Source: Seriola aureovittata
Taxonomy: Eukaryota; Chordata; Actinopteri; Carangiformes; Carangidae
Reading direction: 5' to 3'
Assembly (NCBI RefSeq): GCF_021018895.1
Contig: NC_079365.1
Span: forward strand, 18,932,001-18,996,000
Length of the DNA: 64,000 nucleotides
The notes beneath the pieces are model-generated. The model searched no databases. It was not told where the DNA came from and saw only the letters and a list, made by a program, of their open reading frames with translations. Shown in pieces: positions 50,906 through 63,700 of this stretch. Each line of letters starts with the position of its first letter. Position 1 is the stretch's first letter. The position numbers were made by a program, and so were the translations under genes.

Positions 50906-52631
50906 AGGCCATGGTGTTGACTTGAAATGTTCTAATGAGGTATTTTAACTGTGTGTTAACAGCATCTGTGTATACCTAACCACCCACCCAACCCTCACTG
51001 ATGCCCAGCTCTCTTGCTGTAGCCCTCTCTGCAGCAGTGGCCTGTTTCTTGGGCAGACACTTTGAATTATTCATAGAATCGAGTTGCTCTAAGCAGTGGA
51101 TCGACCACGGTTTGCTGTCATCCACACGCAAATGTACAGTATACAGCAGCGATGGGATGATGAAGCAGTATCAAAATGCATCAGTGTGTGCCGCTTGTTG
51201 TCTCTGTCTGGCTTTTTTTTTTTTTACCACATTTTAAGTAGTTGTTTAGATTATTCCAGGCTGGTATTCATAGCCTTTACTGTAAACATGTTAAAATCTC
51301 TAACTCACAGCTGTTGTAAACTACAGAGGTTACATTGGTCTGATGGTTTATTCATTCAGCTCATGTCCGCAGAATGAGGTCATCACTCCATCTAGTGGTG
51401 GAATTGTGTAGCAGTCCTAAGAAAAAGGAGAGAATATGTCAAATAAACTCACTCACCCCTCTTTTCCTGACTGCTGTTTCCAAGCTTTTGCTTTATTTAA
51501 TATAGTTTTATGTTTAACTGCAGTCCCATATTACCAAGTATAAAAAGAAAAAAACCAAAACCAAAGTGATACTTAGAATTGGCAGATCTATTGGATCGTA
51601 TTATCTACCATTCTGCAAAATTTGAAATTTTGGCAGTCAGGAACTGCAAAAACTTGGCGGTCTTTGCTGCAGTGTACCACCCGTACTCCCTGCACTACAC
51701 TTGCATCAAATGGCCACGGATCAACAGGGCTATGGGTTGGGTCATTCAGGCAGAGTCACTATGGAGCCCTCTCTCCCCGTTGCTGTCGGGGGGTTGGCGT
51801 GCTGTTGTTTAATTACCCCCTCATGCTCCTGACCTTGTCTGGGACGTGCTGATCATTATCAAATACACTTGATCTTTTCATGGGGACTGGTCAAACAAGC
51901 TTAAGCTGGTTTCTGTTGCCAGCAGTGAGATGGGTTTGTGTGGAGTCCTCTGGCAGCATAACAATGTCTGTGTGTCTTATCCAGTCTATGTAATCTATCC
52001 CTGTCATCTGTCACTAATGAGAATTAACTGGTTAAAAATTATATCTTTGATCAGTGACCATTTTTGCCAGTGACAGTTCTTGTGATGAGACAGGTCAGAC
52101 AGATCCATGCAACATATTACATATTTCCTGACTGGAAAAACTGGAAAATGACCACAAACACTTGATGAATATCTGAAACAACCAGATTGTTAGGATGCTT
52201 TAGCAGCTGAGTCATGTCATTGTATTTGTATTGAACAGCATGGCTTTAGTTATGTGAGGTAATCCTTTTTCCCTTTTTTCTCTGAAAAACATCTGAGAAT
52301 GATGTGTAACTGGATGGACGGTAGTATTTATTCTTCTGACCTGGCGATGTAGTGTTACCCACTGGTGTAAAGAGTTAGAATTGTTGCTCTGGAGATCTCT
52401 ATAGTATAGCATATATTACTGTATATATGATGTGATGATAGTTAACAAACAAATCAATAAAGCATAAAAATAATACAGTACTTGGTGGGTCAAGTGTAAT
52501 TGAGAGAGGGCAGCCCAACTATAGCCTAAGTGTATGGAAACACTGAGGTTATATTGTTGCGGAAATAAAAACCCCATCACCGACTGACACGTGTCCCCCT
52601 CTCTCTCTCTCGCTCTCTCTATCCTTTCCAG

Positions 52632-52799
52632 AGGCTCTGATCAGTGATAAACTGTACCCTGTGGTTCTGTTCAAAGAACACCATCCCTGGCAGGCTGGCC
52701 ACACCCCCTCCCTCCTGCCTCCATGTATCCTGAATCTACCACAGACTCCCCTGCTCGCCTCTCCCTCCGACAGACTGGCTCACCGGGCATGATCTACAG
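52632..52799 (+). CDS. kcnab2: kcnab2 start-codon exon (5' UTR plus residues 1-25)
   Basis: A polypyrimidine tract and CTTTCCAG acceptor precede 91 nt of 5' UTR and an ATG at 52723. The translation [20 protein letters not shown] followed by PGMIY is nearly identical to the start of mammalian Kv-beta-2, the cytoplasmic aldo-keto-reductase-fold subunit of Kv1 channels. It assists Kv1 surface expression and binds NADP(H) through downstream exons. The exon ends TAC AG|GTGAG in phase 2, so Arg is completed by the next exon. Only the 5' end of the gene is inside this window; paralogue a or b cannot be told. Confidence 0.93.
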
Positions 52800-54903
52800 G
52801 TGAGTTGATGGACATATACCGTATGCACAGACATAATACATTTGCATGTACACCCGTATGACAGTTACTGAAGATAGGTCAGAGACACTATGTTGTATCT
52901 AGAATAAGTAGTTTGGAGGAGTTCATATAATAATCCAGCTGTCATGATCTTTATCATGCTGGTGCTGCTGCACTTTGCCAAGCTGCTTGCTTTGAAAATG
53001 TGTTGTTGTGAGTGGTGTACAATACACAGTTTGGAGAAAAAATAAACCTGAGTAAGCTGTTTGCATTCTGTCCTTAACTAAGACTCTGAGCAGAAACTTA
53101 GGTGTGTTCACTGTCCTGTTGTTTGATTAACTAATATAAGGCCACTCACTGAAATACATATATGAAGTATTCTGTCATACACATGCATATTTAGTATCAC
53201 CATTGAGGATATTGTGATTGATGTTTTTTCCCTGATGGTTTAACCATTACCTGCCCAAGCGTAACCTTTACTTAACCTTTACCTAAGTAAAATGAAGACA
53301 CAAGTGGTAAAGTCTGAAAATGATCCCCCAAAGACATAGGCATTGACTCAGCGTTCAGATATCTGTGCGCACGGTTTATAGGCTGTGCTCTCAGATTCAT
53401 CCGATCCCTCAGATTTGTGAACTATGCCTTTGGAGCCATGACTTGGTTTGCAAGTGAAAAGCACCTTAGATACAGCGTTACACAATGAAAACAAACCCTG
53501 GCATGTGTGTGCTGTAAACTGTCTGGGTGCTGCACTGCCCTCGTAGCGTAGTTCTCCATTTTCTTCATGTCAAGTAACTTAGAAAAGTGATGTTTGAAGC
53601 TTTCGTGAGAACGTTTCATTCAAAAAGCTTCACAGTCCACACTGCACTTTCATTGGTCCTTAGGGATACACCTACCATGTTTGAAATCAATCAGCTAAGT
53701 GCTCTAAAAAAAATTTAAAGACATTCAGTCAGACAGAGATTCCTCCATTTATAGTTATTTATAGTTATAGTTAATTATCTTGCACTGTAATGTTTTACCA
53801 GCAGGTGGTGCCAAAGATTCATCAGCTTGCATCATTAAAAAGCATCTGTTCCACTCCTCTTCTCAAGCAGCTTTATTGCTGTGTTACATTGCCTCCATCA
53901 TGACCAGATGGGGTGTCTGTATTTACCTATTATAAAAGGTTGATATGGACCAGCACCTTCTTCATATGCATCATCAAACATCAAATGGTGTGGGGTGTTG
54001 CTTCCTTTGTAATGGCAGAAATAACACATCTGAGTAAACTTTACAATGATTTTATGTTTTTGGTCTTTAACTCTTGGTACTTTGCATTAATTGATTACAC
54101 CATCAATTTTATAATGCACATTGGTCGCTTATTATTATTCTGCTACAGCACAAAGAACAGAAGCTCCATGCTACTTTTTAACATACTGTCAGGTCAAGAT
54201 GTGTGTGTCTTTTGATACTACTTTTTAAGTCTCGTAAGAGAAGTAATAGAGCAAAGCAAGAGCTCTATCTGAATCTTTATAACTCTGAACTGTATTGTGT
54301 GTTTGAAATAAGATCAAATATCATTGAGCTGTAAAGGAATTTGTCCTTTGCTTAATGAGCTCAATGATCATAACTTGTGGCATACACTTTTTTTCAAGAT
54401 TTGGAATGGAGTGCTCTTTGACTAAAAATCCAGGTATAGAAATCTTGTAATGCATATTTAAATTCTTACAATATCAAAAAATATTCAGAAATATTTTTTA
54501 TCCAAATTAAGTTTGATCTGAAAATCTCATAATGACTATATATCCTGAGGAGACACTGAGAGCAGGTAGCTGGATGTAAATCATGTGCAGGTTTGTGCAT
54601 CCGTTTCATAAGTCAGAATGTATGGTAAGAGATTTTATTTTTTACTATTTTCAGATCTTGAAAACATCTGGAAGATTTTAATTGTATTGTCCTCAAATAT
54701 GCACAAATAACTGCTCTCTTCACTTCTAATGCAGTATTTCTATTTCCTCCTATTTTACTCTTCCACATTATGCTCTGTATGTGGTTAACAGTCGCTTGTC
54801 AACTAAGCGTCTGCATCTACATCTGCGCCACTGCTAACGTCTTCCCTTTCCTTCTTTTATTAACCTAAGCTTTCTTTTTCCTCTTTTCCCCTGACGTCTT
54901 CAG
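52800..54903 (+). other. kcnab2 intron between start exon and 42-bp exon
   Basis: This 2.1-kb phase-2 intron ends in CTGACGTCTTCAG. I see no gene or transposon in it. Confidence 0.8.
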
Positions 54904-54945
54904 CGCTCGTTATGGGAGCCCCAAACGACAGCTGCAGTTCTACAG
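54904..54945 (+). CDS. kcnab2: kcnab2 cassette exon (14 codons)
   Basis: This 42-bp exon encodes (S)ARYGSPKRQLQFY and ends TAC AG|GTACC in the same phase 2 as the previous exon. It matches the STRYGSPKRQLQFY segment that is present in the long and absent from the short mammalian Kv-beta-2 isoform. Skipping it keeps frame, joining MIY(R) straight to the core. A Thr-to-Ala change relative to the mammalian form is visible. Confidence 0.93.
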
Positions 54946-57900
54946 GTACCTGTCTGTCTCTGTCTCTGCCAGTTTGTTTGTTGTCGCAGAGCAGGGTTAT
55001 TAAAGTTGAGCCATTTTGCGTTGTGTGTTTGTTTGTAAGTGTGTACGTATTTCTTTTATTTGTGCACTATGTATTTATAACATTTTATATTTTGTATTAT
55101 TTGTATTTCACTGTAATAACCTTGCTGTAGAGACTTGCTGTTCTGTCATTTAAAACCATATATCCATTAGAAAACCTCTGCAGCATAGATAACACTTATC
55201 ATCTACTATTTAGCTGGCAATGCACTATCCAGCTTAAACCTGATAGGGGTGATGATGGATTTTGTTGCAAGGTTGCTCACAAAACCTTTGAATCAACAAT
55301 AAGTGTCGGGTTCAAATGTTTTTTTTTTTTTTCTTCCTTTTTTCTTTTTTTTTTTTTCAGCAGTGACACCTGAGACACCCACTGTCATTCTTGTCAAACT
55401 TCAACATGTGACTAAGATGCTTTTTGCAGAACTGATTTCTCAACACTTTTTTTTTTTTTTTAGTATGTCACGATTAGGCAGATCGTAATTTCCTTCCTCA
55501 TTTTTTGATAAAGTGCATCATTTTTTACCTCTTGGGAGGTCACCATGATCTGTCTTGTTCTTAAAGCCAGAGAAATCATTTTGATCAGCATTGGGGATGA
55601 GATGATGTTCTCTTGTGATAGCTGGTATTCACTTCTCCTCAGGTAGTGTACTTTTAAATGGTCAGTCCTTCTGCTGCTTTAGACTAGGATCATGTTTTAT
55701 GGCCTCATATCAGGCTTTATTCTGCTGATCCAGTTATAAAAACCCCTGACTATGTGGATGTGCTTGTAATGAGCTCACTATTGGATTTTTATCTTGGCGC
55801 CTTGCACATTTCTGTCCTTTTAAAGTGCAAACCGTCCCACTAGCTGTTCCCCTGGCCTACGTATGGGAGGATCAATTAAGTCCCTTATCTCTGGCTGTCT
55901 ATCACTCATGACAACCTCATCGACTGATGCTGGGAAGGGAAGTTTTATTCTTTCAGTAGTCTCAACGTTGTAACACACACAAACATTAATACTGCAACCG
56001 TGACGGCTGACACGCCCTTTTACCAGATGCGAATTCACACTGAAGGTTGTTTCCCGTTATGATGGAATCCGAGTACTAATTTGTCTCACCTCTGTTTTGA
56101 CTTTACAATGATCATTTTACTGTATGTTGTGTACAGTTTGACGAGGTATTATTTTTATTGTGTTTAGTGTTGCATTACTTTTGAGTTGTAGATCCTTACT
56201 ATTTGGTAACATGACGTGGCTGGTCCAGAGCGCTAGCTTTTATGATTCTGTACTAAGAATGCTTTTAGTAAAGTATTTCCGGCTCTGGCTATCATTAAAC
56301 CATTTTATAGTTTCCAGGGGACTGAGTGCTTTCCTGTTGGTGAGTGTCGTTGACTTTTGACCATAATATGTCTCTTCTATATGGATAAAGGAAAATAGAT
56401 TGCATAAAATAAATTCTTATAGCTAGTGTTTCATGGAAGGAATTAAGGATGAATTACAGTTGTCGCAGCTATGTGTACAATTTAGCATTTTATGTCTCTT
56501 TTCAACCCCTTCACTATTTTTGTTGAGAGTTGATATAACTGTTAAAGGAGCTATATGTAAGTTTTGCTAATGCTACATAGCCAGCGTTAGCATTAACAGC
56601 TGTTTACTTACCAGTCTAGAACTGATGTTGCGAGTTCACCGTCAAACTGCATTCCTTTACTCACCAAGAGCTGTCTCTTTTCTTCTCCTGAAGTTAGCAT
56701 GCTAACCAGCTAGCCCTAGCCTGGTCAGCCCATCTCGTCACTTTCCAATACCGAGTCACTGAGCAGTTACTTCTTCAGGGCCCTGGACCCTACAGAGAGC
56801 AAATTTTAACCTCTTGTAAACACATTAATGGCTGAAGCTCTTAGCAAGACTAGTAAGTAAACAGCTGTTAATGCTAACGTTGGATATGGAGCAACAGCAA
56901 GACTTACAAACGGCTCCTTTTAAATACAGTAGCAGGCATGCACACATAAGTTAAAAGTCTCCGAAAGCCACAACTTGATGAGTGAATGGAGCTAGGCAGT
57001 AAGATCTTGATAAATTACTATGTTTATTTGTGGTGTCAATTTTCAGTCCTTTGAATCAGTTGTTTTAGCTCACAGAGTTGCTATTGTAAGATCTCATGCA
57101 ATCACAATGACCAACTGAAAGCCAGTAGGTCATGTGCACTTGGGCAATGGCAGCATATCCAAATTCGGCTGCTATAGTCATTAATATACATGTACCACAC
57201 TATGTGCAAGAGGGTTGGGTACAGTGAAATATATACATTACAGGACAGTGTTGTGACTAATCATTGTCTTCTCAGTGGCATTACTGGTTTCATATCTCTT
57301 TAACAGCTGTGCCAAAATAGCTCACAGAGAAGAGGGTGTGAGTACTGGCTTCTCCCAGTAGGAACATTTCGCTGTTGTCTGGGTGGTATTGACAGCAGGG
57401 TATCTGCAGGCCTCAAGTGTTAAAAAACAATGAATACAATTTCCTCAAAAAATGCCTTTTGAAGGTATGAAAGTTTTCAGTTTAATAAAAAAAAACTTGA
57501 ATATTTTCTTAATGATAGTTATAGATATTCTTATATCCAACTGTGCACTGGCAGAAGATGTTATGCACCTATAAACTAACAGTGAGATTGTTTTGACAGT
57601 GGGTTGTGGCCACAGGAGGCACTTCAGTCCTTTTCAATGAGCACCATCAGACATGTAGCAAACACGGTCACTACTGCTAGCTACAGTTGCTAGGAAGCTC
57701 ATCATCTTATAATGGGATTTTAGAAAAAACTAAAATTAAGTAAAATTGTATGGGCCATATCGTCCCTACTGGTTTTCCCTCATACTTTGGCCAGTATGAC
57801 TGTAAAACGCTTATTAGGCATATTATGTGTTTTTGTGATTTTAGTTTATGTTAACAGTACTGTGTTTAGAGTCATTATTATGTGACACGTTCTGATTCTG

Positions 57901-60283
57901 ACCTTGACCTGAACACAAGGCTACTAAGATGCTGCAAGCGTGCTTAACCAGTGTGGTTTTCATAATTCCTTGGTTTGAGAGTACTTGAACATGCTTGTTG
58001 GTTTGTCTTTTTCTGTTTATGTGTGTGTGTTTGTGTGTATATGTATATGTACAGTATATGTTTGCTTGACACTCTGTGTTTGTGTGTTTCATGTGCACAC
58101 AACACTCATTATTGTCCAGCTCTTAGTATTCTTTCCTGTGGAACAACAATCAGAGGCTTTTAGCGCAAAAGCTTTGGTGAATAATTCAGGGCTGATGTTA
58201 TTTGCTGCGGTTAGCAGAAACAAGACGGGCCACTAAATGACATAAATGGATTTCTTCCATGAGATCTCACAGGGAGGGGAGGAGTAGAGGTGTTGGTTGT
58301 GGTGATAGAGTATGGTCCAAGTGGTGAGGGGAGGGAAGGGATGCACTCTCTTATTCACTAATTGGTTTAGACGTTTCCTAGTAAGACACTCCCAGTTTGG
58401 GTGGACCTGCTTCATCATTGTCGGCAGTGTGTGTTTATAAGAGCAGACTGGCACCCCACCTCGCTCATGAGCCGACCCCCAAGAAATCGGGTGAGTTTGA
58501 GGAAAGATTTTCACTCATAACCACATCAGGAGTGTGTTAGTTTGCGTGTATGTTTTGTTTGTGAGGGGCTGTCAGAGTGATGATGAGTGTGTATATGCGT
58601 GCGTGTGTGTAGGTGTGTGTGCATGCTGCCTATCTTGGAGTCTCCTCCTTTATTTATATCTTTTGTCTCTTTGTGAGGAAACCAGCTGCTTGGAAGAACT
58701 TTGATGATATTTGAAATTAAAAGGGAACTTTTGTGAGAGACCCGACTCGTGTCATGATGGTATCAACGGGTTGGACTAATTTTCGAATAGATACTCTTGG
58801 TTTTATTTACAGTCTGTGTACAGTAATTATTACAAGATGTGTTCCATTTAATTTTATATTATTACCACTTAAAAATCATACTTTTAAACGGGGGTTTGAT
58901 GTCAGTTTTATGGTGGCTCTGTGAGCCGATTTGTACATAGACAGAGAAAGTGCTGTATTTGTCAATAGACCTTTAAAGGATCAATATAGCTTAGACCTGA
59001 CAAGATATTTCAAACCAGCAGTAAAATATCTTTTCCTTATTCTGGTTACCAGTAGGGGATTGTGGATTGACGGTGACCCAAACTGAGAGTAATTCCTGTT
59101 ACAGATTAAATTGCCTTTATTAAAGTGCTAGTGTAAAAACATCACCATAAGTATTTTCAGATTGATCTGATTTATCAGGGTAGAAACTATTCATCATGTC
59201 TAATGATAATATTTGATAAATCATTTGGTAATAAATGCATATTCTTAATATCACATACATGGATATGTAGTATGCTACAATGAGATATAACTAGGAAATA
59301 CATTTTTCCTGGAATGTAGTCTCAACATGTGTGAATGGTTTTTTGTTTACAGACCATTCAACCATATGTTCAAAATTTTTATGTAAATGAATCATTAAAC
59401 TTTTAAATTTTTATTATTTATTTAATAATTTTTTTACATAGTCATTTATAATGTACGAAATGTATGTGTATTTAACATGGTATAACATATTGTATCAACA
59501 TATATAACATTGTTCGCATGTCTGAGTATTATATGACAGTATAATTAATAATGCACTAATATAAAATTGCAGGCTCAATATTATAGTCTGACCTTACCAA
59601 GAAAGAGACTTTGAAGTCGGTGCTCACTAGTGCATTTGGCATTAAACCGCATTAACCTGCATTCTTGTAGTGATGGTGGAACTGATAAAGTGCTGCCCTC
59701 TATTGATTAAATTCAGAACAACACACTTTGAAGAGCTGAATTATAGAGGACTCAAATCATTTAAACAAAAGTAAGTGTGCATTTAACAGAGGAAGGAAGG
59801 CTCAATGGCTAATCAAATACTTTAGAAAGGAAAAAACTGCTGGTTTAAGGTCTCTAATTCAATATAAAGCATTTATATCAATTGTCCATGGCAAGTGCAC
59901 TTCATGCAGTTGTTTCAGGATTCTTTTAGAGCTTTTTGTGGGATACACTCAAATTATATTGTGGACTACTCTCAGAAAGTTTGTTGCTTGGCTCTCCTTT
60001 TTAGTCCAGTCAGAATCCGAAGTGAGACCAAGAACAATGTCCCCTCCTGTAGCTTGGTGCATGTTTGAATGCTTCCCCCTCGCAGACAGCATGTGCTCTC
60101 TCTCTTTGGTCCTGCTCCTTAATCACCAGCAAGTCAGCTGAATGCTCCCTATCAGTGTAACCCTGCCATTGTGTACCTGTCAGGGGAGGGTGGTGCTGGG
60201 CTATGTTGTGCGACTCTGATTACAGGATGCATGGCCGAGCGCTGCCCCAAGCAGGAGAGCTCTTTTCTTATGGGAGCAGGTGC
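54946..60283 (+). other. kcnab2 intron upstream of alternative first exon
   Basis: The sequence is AT-rich with T-rich tracts (55,318-55,358 and about 55,447-55,460), a MITE at 56546-56919 and short GT tracts near 58,020 and 58,600. No coding exon was recognised. Confidence 0.7.
56546..56919. mobile_element. TTAA-flanked MITE (piggyBac-like), 374 bp
   Basis: About 70-bp inverted ends are visible: the left AGGAGCTATATGTAAG...GTTAGCATTAACAGCTGTTT pairs with the right AAACAGCTGTTAATGCTAAC...CTTACAAACGGCTCCTT. TTAA flanks both sides (56542-56545 and 56920-56923), the piggyBac-type target. It has no coding capacity. Confidence 0.85.
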
Positions 60284-60402
60284 TATTTAAGTAGGTGGCT
60301 GTGCCCTGTCGGCTCCTCGCTCCAACCGTGTCCCGACTTTATTCTTCACTGCACGGGTCGTCTCAGCATCATAAGGAGGAGGAGGAGGAGAAGGGGGGGG
60401 GC
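60284..60402 (+). promoter_or_regulatory. kcnab2: Alternative kcnab2 promoter and 5' UTR
   Basis: TATTTAA at 60284-60290 could act as a TATA-like box. It is followed by a GC-rich 5' leader with a (GGA)n run at about 60,376-60,390 and a G run just before the ATG at 60403. No ATG lies between the TATA-like box and 60403 in the same frame. A transcription start about 25-30 bp after the box is inferred. Confidence 0.5.
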
Positions 60403-60773
60403 ATGTTTGCGGGAGGCTACGCTGGTGGCCCCCGGGGGGCTCCTGGCAGGTGCAAGTCCAGTTACTGTCCTCCTGAAAACCTGCAGATCCCCAAACCACC
60501 AGCGCCAGGCAGCGGTGTTCGGAAGAGCAGCAGCAGTGGCAGCGGCAAGATGCTGTCTATGTCATACAGCGAGAGCATCCGGAGCGGGATCAACCGCTAC
60601 CACTCAGAACAGGGGCTTAATCAGCCACCAGCCAGGCCCACCGATCAGGCTGAGCTCCAGAGACTCCGGGAACAGAGAGTCGCCGCTCAGATTAAGAACA
60701 TGGAAGACTTCCTGAAGATGAATGGCTTGGCCCTGGAGGAGTGTGTGTCCTATCAGACAGGAATGAAGTACAG
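60403..60773 (+). CDS. kcnab2: kcnab2 alternative first coding exon (123 residues)
   Basis: From ATG 60403 the exon encodes a Gly/Arg-rich start with Cys17 and Cys22, then a Ser-rich linker and an SMSYSESIRSGINRYHSEQG block. A predicted helix follows (QAELQRLREQRVAAQIKNME) and then DFLKMNGLALEECVSYQTGM KY(R). It ends TAC AG|GTAAGAG in the same phase 2 as the other two kcnab2 exons, so it can join the same downstream core exon. The last part resembles the N-terminal exon ends of KCNAB1 isoforms (…TGMxYRNLGKSG). I infer an alternative N-terminus of the channel subunit. A downstream in-frame ATG at 60550 could be used instead. Confidence 0.85.
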
Positions 60774-63700
60774 GTAAGAGAGGGGTAAAGCTTGACAGGG
60801 ACTCAGATACTTTGGAGATCAGGACAGTGGTGGGAGCTGAATATCACCAGGTGAGAGCAGCTTTGTGGTCAAAGGTGGTCAGACACTTGAGGTTCCACTG
60901 AACAGGTGTGTGTGTGATTGTGCAGTTGTTTTTGTTGGTTGGCCTTGGATTTCACTATTTTGTACCTTTGCTGCTTTTTATTTAGATAAATGTTGTCATC
61001 AGAAACAGATGAACAGTTAGGAATATGCTTATCCAGCTCTTCTTTCTTAACATCCTTACAGTCTCGCTCTGTCCTCTGGTCAGACTGCACTCATGCAAAG
61101 GTACTGGGGCTCAGGTTTTATTTTAATCATCTAGGTCGGTGGCATATTTGCCCGACTACATGGGAAGGACAGACTGCTCCGTAAGGAGTTACCTGGCCCC
61201 TTAAAATCTCACCCAGACTTTTCTTTCCTTTTCCCCTTGATCATGTAGATACTACTTCTTCTCAAGCTATGGGTTCCTATTTACTGTACAGAAAAATCTG
61301 CCCCATAAAGACAAAAAGACAAACATAAATAATTCAAGTCTGCTCAAAGCAGAACTGGAAGATTCCAACAATATACATGTAACTGTCAATATACTGTAAT
61401 ATAGGTTTAAATATTGGCGTTATCAGAGTCAGTGTTTTCTGGTCTTATTTTAATCCTGTAACTGAAGGGATAAAGACCTTCATCAGTGAAAAGGTGATTC
61501 GGAATTTTACAGATAACTCGATGGATTAAGCGTTCCATCATATTCTTCCACTTTTTAAGCTAAATAAAGAATTTAAAATCTCATTGTGTTGTTTGAAAAA
61601 TGCTTTGTCTCAAAGCTAAAAACAGTATTGTTGATACTGTATCAAGTTACTGTGCCAAAAATATTGTGATATTTAAATTTGTCGTAACGCCAAGCTTCAG
61701 TTCAAAAGTTGAAAGCTAAGCCTAAAATTTATGTTTACTCATATATTTTATATCCAAAGAAAATTTCTAAGTGCATTACTAATAAATATGAAACACACAG
61801 CTGATGCAGAACAAGAGATAAAATTTGAAACATTTGCTCATTTTGTCTGTGCCATCAACCCAGTGACAGGAAACCAAACAGGCTATTTTATGGATGTGCT
61901 GTTGAGCCAGTGCAGCAGGCGTAGTGGCTGTTGTGTTGACTCTTGAGGCCTGTTAAGCTGATGTTGTTATTGTTGTGGACATGGATAGCTTTCATCAAAC
62001 ACAGGCATGGCTGCTGTTGTTTTTGACTGAGACCAGTGACTAGAACGCAGGTATAGTTGGCTGCTGTTACCATGTCTGGGGTGACCAAGTTTTACTGTTG
62101 TCTGCAGGCAGTGTTGTATGTCACCACTGCTGGCATGTTACCATGCCCATAGTTACCTCCATGGTGTGTAAAGCTCAGTCACTGGCCCATGACGGGCTTG
62201 GGTGCAGCTTTGTGAGTGTGCATGTAGAAAGGGAGTTAATATTGTAAAGAGTGTGTGTGGTTTTTCTTCATTTACAAACCTCAGGGAGCCTCCTACAGTA
62301 ACTGTCATTACTGGTTACACACCATAACTAAAGCTGTCTTTGATCAGAATCATTGTGTTTCTTCTGTTCAATCAAGTGGATCTATTGACAAATTTAAGTG
62401 TGATTTATCACATTTCTTTGTGGTGTTGTATTTAAGCATCGGTATTGGTTTACAGGGCTGTTGGTTCATCTAGAAGAGGAAATCCTGCCAGGATCTGCTG
62501 TTTCTTGTGTCGTGATAGACTGCAATTCTGTAATTAGTGCTGCAATTGGGTCAGCAAGTACATGCAACCTCTGACTCAAGCTCATCATTATTTCAGGTGT
62601 GTGGTCAGGAAGGCGGGCCAGCATTGCTACAAATCCACATTTAACCAACTTTGCAGTGCCGTTTTCTCACAAACTTGGCCAAAAAGTCTTCGTCTTTTTT
62701 TTCCCTGCAGACACTGTTTCAGGAAATATCCACAGACCTTCTAGGGGGAGCTATTGTTTTACACTGTCAGGAAACCATGAGACTCATTTTCCTGAATTAA
62801 CATAATTGACAGGACTTCAGTACATGAATTGTCTTTCTACTAATGCTCAAATACTGGTTCAGTGAATGAATACTCGTAGGTACTAAGCTACCTTTCATCT
62901 TTGAAATATTCGTATTCTTGGTATTTAGGATTTTAATGTTGTAAATATTGTGCAACTCAAGGTAAAGGATTACTCCATTTCTGTTATGTTGCCCTTGAAA
63001 CAAAATACTACCACTCAGCAGGCCCATTTAGACACCGGAAAACTTTCCCTAGTGTCCATGACCTCCAACTGAACAAGCCAGGCAGCGGGTAAAGGAGCCA
63101 GCTAGAGTTCAGTCAGGCGAGACAGGAAGACTCGTGTCTCATGTTAGAGATATATGGTGGATGACTGGGAGAGTATAGATTTCTGGAGAATTAACACTAA
63201 TGGACATGGTAATGACCTCCATTTAGGCGTTCATACATGCAAAGCTATGTTTGACCATAACTGTTCCATGATGCATCTTTTCTGAACCTTTCATGTTCAT
63301 TGTGGAAAGCTTTGATGTGCAGGTGGACACATTATATTTTGGATCCTTTTTCACCTGTCTTTAATGAAATATGCCTAAAGTTTGAATAACTTTTGTGATA
63401 CTATTGGTTAGATACTTTCTTAGCGATCAGTTTTAGTACAGATGCATTACTCAAGTTTTGGCCACTAGGGGACAGAAAAACGTCAAAACAAGTACATGTA
63501 CAGTCAATTCCACATCACAGGTTTATCAACAGGTCGTTTATGTAGCACTAGACAAAGCAACATAAGCTTTTTTTAGAATTCTTTATGGCCATCTGATGAA
63601 TAAAAAAAACAATATTCACTCTCTCTTAACTTCTGAGGAAAATGTGTTTTTAGCTGTTAGATTTTCAACTATGTTCACCCGACACTTTTTCCTGTCTCCC

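Larger units (their letters stand above)
19078..52631 (+). other. Long putative first intron (no coding exon seen)
   Basis: About 33.5 kb contains no exon I can recognise on either strand. It contains many microsatellites, G-run tracts, at least four well-defined transposable elements and several degraded ones, each listed separately. Calling it an intron depends on the assignment of the exon at about 19.0 kb to kcnab2. If that is wrong, it is intergenic DNA. Confidence 0.45.

Noticed and set aside
19078..52631. Expected neighbours TNFRSF9 or ERRFI1, or a microRNA such as miR-34a from the same human chromosome arm
   Set aside because: No cysteine-rich TNFR repeats, no long ERRFI1 exon and no mature miRNA sequence were found on reading the region.
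60295..60402. Extending the alternative kcnab2 exon upstream of ATG 60403
   Set aside because: The upstream in-frame codon at 60295 is GTG, not ATG, and lies only a few bases after the TATA-like box, so it is probably not transcribed or used.
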